From Hyphomicrobiales bacterium (GTDB lineage Bacteria; Pseudomonadota; Alphaproteobacteria; Rhizobiales; Rhizobiaceae), in the NCBI GenBank assembly GCA_900469625.1, contig UBXV01000005.1, positions 231,844 through 295,843 of the forward strand: DNA of 64,000 nucleotides, given 5' to 3'. This document shows positions 57,241-64,000 of this stretch, one piece after another. Position 1 is the first letter of the stretch; each line of letters starts with the position of its first letter. The position numbers and the translations under genes were made by a program. Under the pieces are notes generated by a model. The model did no database searches. It was not told where the DNA came from and saw only the letters and a list, made by a program, of their open reading frames with translations.

Positions 57241-58857
57241 ATGACCAGGGAACGCATCTACCTCTTCGACACGACGCTACGGGACGGGCAGCAGACGCCC
57301 GGCATCGATTTTTCCGTCGAGGACAAGATCGCGATTAGCACCCTGCTCGACGATTTCGGCATGGACTATGTCGAGGGCGGCTATCCCGGCGCCAACCCGA
57401 CCGACACGGAGTTCTTCAAGCGCAAGCGCACGAAGAAGGCGGCCTTCGTCGCCTTCGGCATGACCAAGCGCGCCGGCGTTTCCGCCTCGAATGATCCGGG
57501 CCTTGCCGCCCTGATCGAGGCAAAGAGCGACGCGATCTGTCTGGTCGCCAAGAGCTGGGACTATCACGTGGCCGTGGCGCTCGGCTGTTCCAACGAGGAG
57601 AACCTCGACAATATCAGCCTGTCCGTCGCAGCCGTCGTCGGTGCCGGCCGCGAGGCGATGGTCGACTGCGAGCATTTCTTCGATGGCTACAAGGCAAACC
57701 CGACTTATGCGCTTGCCTGCGCCAAGGCCGCCTTCGAAGCGGGCGCGCGCTGGATCGTGCTGTGCGACACCAATGGCGGCACCCAGCCGCACGAGGTGCG
57801 CGAGATCGTCTCGGCGGTCATCGCCGCCGGTATCCCCGGCGCCAATCTCGGCATCCACGCCCATAACGACACCGGCCAGGCGATCGCCAATTCGCTTGCT
57901 GCCGTGGAGGCCGGCGTCCGCCAGATCCAGGGGACGCTGAACGGCATCGGCGAGCGCTGCGGCAATGCCAATCTGGTGACGCTGATCCCGACCCTGGCGC
58001 TGAAGGAGATCTATGCCAACCGGTTCGAAACGGCGATCGATGCCGACCGGCTGCAGGAGCTGACCAAGCTCTCCCACGCTTTCGACGAACTCTTGAACCG
58101 TTCGCCCGACATGCAAGCACCCTATGTCGGCGCATCGGCCTTTGCCACCAAGGCCGGCATCCATGCCTCGGCGCTTCTGAAGGATCCGCGCACCTATGAG
58201 CACATCGCGCCCGAAAGCGTGGGCAACCTGCGCAAGGTCATGGTGTCGGATCAGGGCGGCAAGGCCAACTTCATCAACGCGCTGAAGCGCCGCGGCATCG
58301 CCGTGAGCAAGGACGATCCCAAGCTCGACAAGCTGATCGCGATCGTCAAGGAGCGCGAAGCGACCGGTTATGCCTATGAGGGCGCCGACGCGAGCTTTGC
58401 GCTTCTGGCAAGCCGCATCCTTGGAACCGTGCCGGACTTCTTCCACGTCGAAAGCTTCCGGGTGATGGTCGAGCGCCGCTTCGACGCCAACGGCCAGCTG
58501 AAGACCGTGTCGGAGGCGGTCGTGCGGGTGGTGGTGGATGGCGAGACCATGATGTCGGTTGCCGAGGGTCACGGTCCGGTCAACGCGCTCGATCTGGCGC
58601 TGCGCAAGGATCTCGGCAAGTACCAGTCCGAGATCGAGGATCTGGAACTGGCCGACTACAAGGTGCGTATCCTCAATGGCGGGACCGAGGCGATCACCCG
58701 CGTTCTGATCGAATCGACCGACGGTACGGGCGCTCGCTGGTGGACGGTGGGCGTCTCCGACAACATCATCGACGCGTCGTTCCAGGCGCTGATGGACAGC
58801 ATCATCTTCAAGCTGCTGAAGAATAGAGACCATGTCGGCCTGATTGCGGCCGAGTAA
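57241..58857 (+). CDS. cimA: Citramalate synthase
   Basis: 538 residues. A DRE-TIM metallolyase: FDTTLRDGQQTPG at the start, GIHAHNDTGQAIAN with metal ligands and GTLNGIGERCGNAN, then an LeuA-type dimer domain at the C-terminus (about 400-530). It condenses pyruvate with acetyl-CoA to citramalate for isoleucine synthesis; the long form with this N-terminal motif fits the CimA/LeuA-like subgroup rather than LeuA. A close homologue called 2-isopropylmalate synthase/homocitrate synthase-like is possible. Start 57241 begins the motif. Confidence 0.88.
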   Translation: MTRERIYLFDTTLRDGQQTPGIDFSVEDKIAISTLLDDFGMDYVEGGYPGANPTDTEFFKRKRTKKAAFVAFGMTKRAGVSASNDPGLAALIEAKSDAICLVAKSWDYHVAVALGCSNEENLDNISLSVAAVVGAGREAMVDCEHFFDGYKANPTYALACAKAAFEAGARWIVLCDTNGGTQPHEVREIVSAVIAAGIPGANLGIHAHNDTGQAIANSLAAVEAGVRQIQGTLNGIGERCGNANLVTLIPTLALKEIYANRFETAIDADRLQELTKLSHAFDELLNRSPDMQAPYVGASAFATKAGIHASALLKDPRTYEHIAPESVGNLRKVMVSDQGGKANFINALKRRGIAVSKDDPKLDKLIAIVKEREATGYAYEGADASFALLASRILGTVPDFFHVESFRVMVERRFDANGQLKTVSEAVVRVVVDGETMMSVAEGHGPVNALDLALRKDLGKYQSEIEDLELADYKVRILNGGTEAITRVLIESTDGTGARWWTVGVSDNIIDASFQALMDSIIFKLLKNRDHVGLIAAE

Positions 58858-59089
58858 GCCGCGGTCAGGCGAAAAGGCGAGCGGCGCACCGGATTGACGT
58901 CGCTTCGCCTGCCTATACCATGAGCAAAATTCACCATCCGTTCACGGAAATGAATTGGTGCATCGCCGGGCGTTGGAGTACGACGCCCCATGGAAGGGTC
59001 TGCCAGCCGCATGGGCTGCGCCCTTTCTTGCGACCGGAGCCGGCGTCAACGCCCTGAAAACCTCCGGTGAACATATCAGGAAAAACACC

Positions 59090-60028
59090 ATGGCCGAGCC
59101 GAACGCGAAAGTACCCGCAGAAAACACCGATTCCGCTCAAGGCTTCGCCTTTGCGCTGACGGCCTATTTGCTCTGGGGTTTCCTGCCTTTCTTCATGAAG
59201 GCGATCGCCCACATCCCGGCGCCGGAGGTGGTCGCGCACCGCATCGTCTGGTCGGTTCCGCTCGCAGGTCTCGTGCTCGTCTGGCTCGGCCGCACGGAAG
59301 ACGTCAAGGTTGCGCTGCGTTCGCCGCGCATGCTGCGCATGGCGGCGCTGACGGCCGTGCTGATCACCATCAACTGGGGCATCTATGTCTGGGCGATCGG
59401 TGCCGGCCGGGCGATCGAGACCGCACTCGGCTATTACATCAATCCGCTGTTTTCGATTTTCCTCGGCGCGCTGCTTCTCAAGGAAAAGCCGAGCCCGGCG
59501 CAGATGGTGGCGATCGCGCTCGCCGCATCCGCCGTTGCCGTGCTTGCCTTCGACGCCGGTGGCCTGCCCTGGGTGTCGATCGGGCTCTGCCTCTCCTGGG
59601 GCTTCTATGCCTTCTTCCGCAAGACGCTGCCGATCGGCCCGAACCAGGGCTTCTTCCTCGAAGTGCTGCTGCTCAGCATCCCGGCGATCGGCTACATTAT
59701 CTGGCTCGAGGCGACCGGCCAGGGCCACTTCGGCGATACCGGCATGACCGACGTGCTGTGGCTGATGTCCTGCGGCGTCGTCACTGCCATCCCGCTGATG
59801 ATCTATGCCAACGGCGCCAAGCTGCTGCGGCTGTCCACCATCGGCATCATGCAATACATCGCCCCGACAATGATCTTCTTGATCGCCATCTTCGTCTTCC
59901 ACGAGCCTTTCGGCACGGCGAAGCTGATCGCGTTTGGCCTGATCTGGGCAGCGCTCGTCATCTATTCCGGTGCGATGCTGGTCCAGAGCCGCGCACGCCG
60001 TGCCGAGCAGGTCAGCGCGGCGGAGTAA
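59090..60028 (+). CDS. rarD: RarD-type EamA-family transporter
   Basis: 312 residues, ten membrane helices, two EamA repeats. The RarD hallmarks GYYINPLFSIFLGALLLKE, and IMQYIAPTMIFLIAIFVFHEP near the end, are visible. A chloramphenicol-sensitive protein homologue; substrate unknown. AGGAAAAACACC precedes ATG 59090. An upstream frame from 58955 is not homologous. A perfect terminator follows the gene. Confidence 0.92.
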   Translation: MAEPNAKVPAENTDSAQGFAFALTAYLLWGFLPFFMKAIAHIPAPEVVAHRIVWSVPLAGLVLVWLGRTEDVKVALRSPRMLRMAALTAVLITINWGIYVWAIGAGRAIETALGYYINPLFSIFLGALLLKEKPSPAQMVAIALAASAVAVLAFDAGGLPWVSIGLCLSWGFYAFFRKTLPIGPNQGFFLEVLLLSIPAIGYIIWLEATGQGHFGDTGMTDVLWLMSCGVVTAIPLMIYANGAKLLRLSTIGIMQYIAPTMIFLIAIFVFHEPFGTAKLIAFGLIWAALVIYSGAMLVQSRARRAEQVSAAE

Positions 60029-60044
60029 AGCATCCGCTCAAACG

Positions 60045-60077
60045 AAAAAGGCGCGCCCGAACGGCGCGCCTTTTTTT
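60045..60077 (+). terminator. Rho-independent terminator after rarD
   Basis: 8-bp perfect GC stem GGCGCGCC/GGCGCGCC (60050-60057 and 60063-60070), loop CGAAC, followed by seven T residues (60071-60077). Upstream A residues (60045-60049) extend the stem on the other strand, so it is bidirectional, which suits the convergent gene at 60105. Confidence 0.95.
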
Positions 60078-60104
60078 GTTCGGGAACAGTGGACGCGCCG
60101 CCGC

Positions 60105-60740
60105 CTAGAGACGCGAGATGATCTCGGGCTCTCCTTCGCGACCGTTCGCGCCGCCTGCGGCAGCAAGGATCGCCGGCACGATGTCCTCGGCCCTTTCGAC
60201 GACCAGCGGCTGCACGAGATGGGCAGTGTGAACGAAGCCTTCGCCGCGCATGTGCTGCAACAGGTCGAGCATCGGCTTCCAGAAGTTGTTCATGTTGCCG
60301 AAGACCATCGGCTTGCGGTGACGGCCGAGCTGCGCCCAGGTCATGATCTCGACGATCTCTTCCAGCGTGCCGATGCCGCCCGGAAGCGCCACGAAGGCGT
60401 CGGCGCGCTCGAACATGGTGTGCTTGCGTTCATGCATGTCGGCCGTCACGATCAGTTCGTTCAACTGGCCGAGCGAATGGCGGGTCGCTTCCTTGTCCAT
60501 CAGGAATTCGGGGATGATGCCGGTGACTTCGCCGCCATTGGAAAGCACGCCGCTGGCGACCGCTCCCATGATGCCGCGCGTGCCGCCGCCATAGACCAGC
60601 CTCAGGCCGTGGTCGGCGATCGAGCGGCCGAGCGCGCGGCCGGCTTCCATGTAAATCGGGTCGCGCCCCGGCTGCGAGCCGCAGTAGACGCAGATGGATC
60701 GAATCGTGGTGTTTTCGGTGTTCATCCGATCAAAAAACAT
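60105..60740 (-). CDS. LOG-family protein (lonely guy/TIGR00730)
   Basis: 211 residues. Rossmann-like fold of the LOG family: SICVYCGSQPGRD, GGGTRGIMGAVA and the signature FVALPGGIGTLEEIVEIMTW (PGGxGTxxE). In plants and some bacteria LOG proteins release active cytokinin bases from ribotides, and most bacterial forms are AMP-type nucleosidases. Start 60740 or 60725; neither has a strong ribosome site. Convergent with rarD. Confidence 0.92.
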   Translation of the reverse strand: MFFDRMNTENTTIRSICVYCGSQPGRDPIYMEAGRALGRSIADHGLRLVYGGGTRGIMGAVASGVLSNGGEVTGIIPEFLMDKEATRHSLGQLNELIVTADMHERKHTMFERADAFVALPGGIGTLEEIVEIMTWAQLGRHRKPMVFGNMNNFWKPMLDLLQHMRGEGFVHTAHLVQPLVVERAEDIVPAILAAAGGANGREGEPEIISRL

Positions 60741-60968
60741 TGCACCGCAGCAAGGGTCAAGAAAAATGAGGGGAAAGCCGGGTTCGCAACGCTTGCAGAG
60801 CAGGGGGCTGCTTGTCTGCTACTTCCGGAAACGCTAGCAATTTCAGGGATCGATTGAAGAAATTGGGCGGGTTGCTCGCAGTTGCGCTATAATGATTGCG
60901 CAAGCCCCGCGCCTTAGGCCGATGAGAGGGCATGCGCGGAGCATCGCTCCGCTCCTGTGGAGAGTGGC

Positions 60969-62759
60969 ATGATCAAGAATAAGGCCGGCTGGGTGGCCCT
61001 TACTGTCCTTGCGGCAGCGACAGCGTTGATGGTTTTCGTGGTTCAACCGAATTTGCGTGGCGGCAAGGAAGCGTCTGCGGACAGTGCGTCGAACGCGCCT
61101 GCTCAAACCGGGGAAGCGGTTTCGTCGAGCGGCGGGCCTCAGCCCACTGCGGACGCGAACGCGCAGCCTTCCGCAAAGCCCGCCGAGACTGCCAAGGCGG
61201 CCGAACAGCCCGCCGTCGGAACCGAGGCGAAGCCGCCGGTCGAAGACGCATCCATTCCCGGATTTGACGTTCTGCGTGTCGAGCCCGATGGTTCGACCGT
61301 GGTCGCAGGCCATGCCGCCCCGGGCTCGAAGCTCGAAATCCTCAACGGCGCTGCGGTGGTCGGAACGGCCGATGTCGGCGTCACCGGCGATTTCGCCGCG
61401 GTCTTCGACAAGCCGCTCCCGGCCGGAGATTATCAACTGACCCTCAGGGCAGTCGGAAAGGACGGCGTCGCCAAGACCTCTCAGGAGGTCGCGACGGTTT
61501 CCGTGCCCAAGGATCCGACCGGCCAACTGCTCGCCATGGTCTCCCGGCCGGGCGAGGCCAGCCGGCTGCTGACCACGCCGGAAGCGTTGGCCGGCACTGC
61601 CGCCAAGACGACGGAAACGCCAGTCGCCGCAACCGCTCCGGCTCCGGCCGAACTCGCATTGGCGACGCCTCAGACAAGCAATGACGCGACGGCGGCCTCG
61701 GCCAAGCCCGGCTCAGCCGTGGGGTTGCAGGTTACCGCCGTCGAGATCGAGGGTGCGAAAATGTTCGTCGCGGGTAGCGCCAAGCCGAAAGCCCTGGTGC
61801 GCATCTATGCCGACGACAAGCTGCTCGGCGAAATGAAGGCCGACGACAAGGGGCACTTTGTCGTCGATGGCCAGATCGAGCTTTCGGTTGGCAGCCACAT
61901 CATTCGCGCCGACATGCTGAACGAAGATGCAAGCAAGGTGGTCATGCGTGCATCCGTGCCGTTCGACCGTCCCGCAGGTGCCCAGGTCGCAGCCGTTGCC
62001 GGTCCGGTTTCGGCCGCAGCGACGGCCGGCCTTGATGGCTTGCGTGCCGAAGCCGGCAAGGCACTGGCGCTCCTGAAGGGGCTCTTCTCCGACGGCAAGG
62101 TGCCGACGGGCGAACAGCTCGCAGCCGCTCGCTCGGCCAGCGAATTTGCACTGAAGTCGCTTGCCGATTTCCGATTGACCGACACTTCCGATCAGGCCCT
62201 CGCCAGCGACGTTGCCCGGACGGCGAAGGCCGCCGCCGATGCGCTTGCCGTTCTGAAGGAAGCACCGCAGGACGCTTCGAGCGTTGCAGCGGCGCTGACC
62301 AAGGTTGAAGCGTCCGTTGGCGCGATCCTTGCCGAACGCGGCACGGCTACGCCGGCCGTGGTGGCTGTTGCCGAGCCGTCCGCCACAGGTGAGGTCGCCG
62401 ACGCGTCGGGGACATCGAAGGTCAAGGGCGCGGGCAGCGAGGTCGCCAGTGACGTTGCCGCCACGCAGCCTGTCGTCGCCTCCGCTGAACCCCAGGCACA
62501 GCCGGAAACGGTCGAGCAGGCGCCGCTGAAGGAAAGCAAGAGTTCCGTGATCATCCGTCGCGGCGACACGCTCTGGCAGATCTCGCGGCGGGTCTATGGT
62601 GCCGGCGTTCGCTACACCACGATCTATCTTGCCAACCAGGCCCAGATCGAAAACCCAGACCGGATTCGCCCGGGCCAGGTCTTCGGCGTTCCGGACCAGG
62701 CGCTTCCCGACGAAGAATCGCGGGAAATTCATAAGAAGCACATGAAACAGGAGCAATAG
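60969..62759 (+). CDS. Membrane-anchored Ig-like/LysM protein
   Basis: 596 residues. One N-terminal membrane helix (about 7-26), a low-complexity alanine/proline/threonine-rich linker (about 30-95), two similar Ig-like beta domains (about 100-175 and 255-335, with V-x-G-x-A-x-P-x-S/A/K pattern), a second low-complexity region and a C-terminal LysM domain (about 525-574, RRGDTLWQISRRVYGAG...). It probably binds peptidoglycan with LysM and spans the periplasm. The start at 60969 has GGAGAG upstream. A hairpin terminator follows. Its ligand or partner is unknown. Confidence 0.88.
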   Translation: MIKNKAGWVALTVLAAATALMVFVVQPNLRGGKEASADSASNAPAQTGEAVSSSGGPQPTADANAQPSAKPAETAKAAEQPAVGTEAKPPVEDASIPGFDVLRVEPDGSTVVAGHAAPGSKLEILNGAAVVGTADVGVTGDFAAVFDKPLPAGDYQLTLRAVGKDGVAKTSQEVATVSVPKDPTGQLLAMVSRPGEASRLLTTPEALAGTAAKTTETPVAATAPAPAELALATPQTSNDATAASAKPGSAVGLQVTAVEIEGAKMFVAGSAKPKALVRIYADDKLLGEMKADDKGHFVVDGQIELSVGSHIIRADMLNEDASKVVMRASVPFDRPAGAQVAAVAGPVSAAATAGLDGLRAEAGKALALLKGLFSDGKVPTGEQLAAARSASEFALKSLADFRLTDTSDQALASDVARTAKAAADALAVLKEAPQDASSVAAALTKVEASVGAILAERGTATPAVVAVAEPSATGEVADASGTSKVKGAGSEVASDVAATQPVVASAEPQAQPETVEQAPLKESKSSVIIRRGDTLWQISRRVYGAGVRYTTIYLANQAQIENPDRIRPGQVFGVPDQALPDEESREIHKKHMKQEQ

Positions 62760-62820
62760 GCCGTTCATCGACGCCGTTCGCATTGCGACGGCGCCGGTGG
62801 AGACCTATCTGTCAAACAGG

Positions 62821-62848
62821 GCGGCGTCTTCAACAAGGCGCCGCTTTT
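62821..62848 (+). terminator. Terminator after the LysM gene
   Basis: 10-bp stem GCGGCGTCTT/AAGGCGCCGC (62821-62830 and 62835-62844, one G-T pair), loop CAAC, then TTTT (62845-62848). It lies about 60 bases after the stop. Confidence 0.7.
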
Positions 62849-62967
62849 CATTGGATGGCAATGGTGCCCTGAAGCCCTTTCGAGGGCGAGGGGCCCGATG
62901 CCATGACTGCGCAACGATGATGGCCTGATCGTCCCTCGGCGCGCGAAAGAGTGAAAGCGGACCAGAC

Positions 62968-64000
62968 GTGGCACCTTCAAACCAGACGAAGACGATTTCG
63001 GCCGATACGAGCAACCCGTTTCGAACCATCGTCAACCTGTGGCCCTACATGTGGCCGACGGACCGGGCAGATCTGAAGCTTCGGGTCATCTGGGCGACAC
63101 TCATCCTGGTGGTGGCCAAGGTCGTCCTGATCCTCGTTCCCTATTTCTTCAAATGGGCGACGGATGCGCTGAACAACAAGCCGGATGCGCTCGGTTTCCT
63201 GCCGCAATTCCTCAGCGGCGCGGTCATGCTGGTGCTTGCCTATAACCTCGCGCGCCTGCTGCAAGCGGGGCTCAACCAGCTGCGCGACGCGCTGTTTGCC
63301 AGCGTCGGCCAACATGCGGTGCGGCAACTGGCCTATAAGACCTTCGTGCACATGCACCAGCTGTCCTTGCGCTTCCACCTGGAGCGGCGTACCGGCGGCC
63401 TGTCGCGCGTCATCGAGCGCGGTACCAAGGGCATCGAGACCATCGTTCGCTTCACCATCCTCAACAGCGTTCCGACACTGATCGAGTTCCTGTTGACGGC
63501 CGTGATCTTCTGGTGGGGCTATGGGTTCAGCTACCTGCTGGTCACGGCCATCACCGTCTGTCTCTACATCTGGTTCACGGTCAAGGCGAGCGACTGGCGC
63601 ATCGCCATCCGTCGCTCCATGAACGACAGCGATACGGACGCCAACACCAAGGCGATCGACTCGCTGCTGAATTTCGAGACCGTCAAATACTTCGGCAACG
63701 AAGAGATGGAAGCCAAGCGCTTCGACCGGTCGATGGAGCGTTACGAGAAGGCCGCGACCCAGGTCTGGACCTCGCTCGGCTGGCTCAACTTCGGCCAGGC
63801 AATGATCTTTGGTGCCGGTACGGCGGTGATGATGATCATGTCGGCGCTCGCCGTGCAGCGCGGCGAGCAGACGCTCGGCGATTTCGTCTTCATCAATGCC
63901 ATGTTGATCCAGCTCGCCATTCCGCTCAATTTCATCGGTTTCGTCTACCGCGAAATCCGTCAGGGCCTGACTGACATCGAGCACATGTTCGACCTGCTCG
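62968..64000 (+). CDS. ATM1-type ABC transporter, N-terminal part
   Basis: 344 codons are seen before the window ends. A half-transporter with an N-terminal polar tail (APSNQTKTISADTSNPFRTIV) then the membrane domain with five visible helices. HLERRTGGLSRVIERGTKGI and NFETVKYFGNE are signatures of the mitochondrial ATM1/HMT1 group, which exports glutathione-linked sulfur or metal compounds. The nucleotide-binding domain lies beyond the window. GTG at 62968 is the likely start with AAAGCGGA upstream. No in-frame ATG is closer than residue 28. Confidence 0.85.
   Translation, partial: MAPSNQTKTISADTSNPFRTIVNLWPYMWPTDRADLKLRVIWATLILVVAKVVLILVPYFFKWATDALNNKPDALGFLPQFLSGAVMLVLAYNLARLLQAGLNQLRDALFASVGQHAVRQLAYKTFVHMHQLSLRFHLERRTGGLSRVIERGTKGIETIVRFTILNSVPTLIEFLLTAVIFWWGYGFSYLLVTAITVCLYIWFTVKASDWRIAIRRSMNDSDTDANTKAIDSLLNFETVKYFGNEEMEAKRFDRSMERYEKAATQVWTSLGWLNFGQAMIFGAGTAVMMIMSALAVQRGEQTLGDFVFINAMLIQLAIPLNFIGFVYREIRQGLTDIEHMFDLL

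Noticed and set aside
57277-58833. 518-codon minus-strand frame over cimA
   Set aside because: Antisense to the clear DRE-TIM enzyme. It is a GC shadow.

Overview
The window is a piece of chromosome from an alphaproteobacterium of the Rhizobiaceae, most likely Sinorhizobium/Ensifer or a close relative. The evidence is high GC, a RopA-type alphaproteobacterial porin, the rkpK-lpsL pair of rhizobial surface-polysaccharide synthesis, an RpoZ with an extended acidic tail, mosaic intergenic repeats of the RIME type, and a NadQ-type operator in front of nadABC. Coding density is high. I see no insertion sequence, prophage, CRISPR array, rRNA or integrase. Only one tRNA gene is present, tRNA-Ser(GCT). 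The window ends inside an ATM1-type ABC transporter, and a minus-strand gene appears to start at its first bases.

Layout. 0.6-9 kb: a small Sel1 protein, an HisC-like aminotransferase, two PilZ proteins, a large exported caspase-Sel1 protein, tRNA-Ser, a major porin with a clear terminator, and an alpha/beta hydrolase. 9-20.8 kb: housekeeping genes, namely a soluble lytic transglycosylase, dapA-smpB, a NYN-domain protein, rpoZ, the bifunctional (p)ppGpp enzyme rsh, a DUF3563 micro-gene, and a tightly overlapped DUF2062-acpS-lepB-rnc-era run. 20.8-33.8 kb: a GDPD phosphodiesterase, an Xi-class glutathione transferase, cfa, tex, rkpK/lpsL, an ArsR-AHSA1-VOC module with a palindromic operator, an L,D-transpeptidase lipoprotein, recO (far from its usual partner era) and a thioesterase. 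33.9-41.8 kb: a giant DUF2339 membrane protein, an HD protein, a MOSC protein, then a PhyH dioxygenase / AraC regulator / MFS transporter group.

41.8-51.5 kb is the NAD region. nadA-nadB-nadC lie behind a perfect 14-bp-arm palindrome. Their likely repressor NadQ (a dead Nudix domain plus a DNA-binding tail) is encoded about 0.7 kb beyond nadC on the other strand, as the fourth gene of a coupled ygfZ-HD-phosphatase-nadQ operon. Between the two operons lies a small exported protein with three 22-residue tandem repeats and a cysteine-rich tail. 51.5-64 kb: an SRAP (YedK/HMCES) protein, cysS, a VOC gene followed by three coupled GFA paralogues and a proline iminopeptidase, cimA, rarD, a LOG-family protein, a LysM/Ig-like envelope protein and the ABC transporter.

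Most of the window is conserved core chromosome. The parts that look least explained are the caspase-Sel1 exported protein, the 22-residue-repeat exported protein beside nadC, the triple GFA cassette, the PhyH-AraC-MFS group, and several regulatory or structural DNA elements: the operators, a nested 13-bp inverted repeat after cysS, and two inverted mosaic repeats. I did not find a clear multi-gene defence or mobile system.
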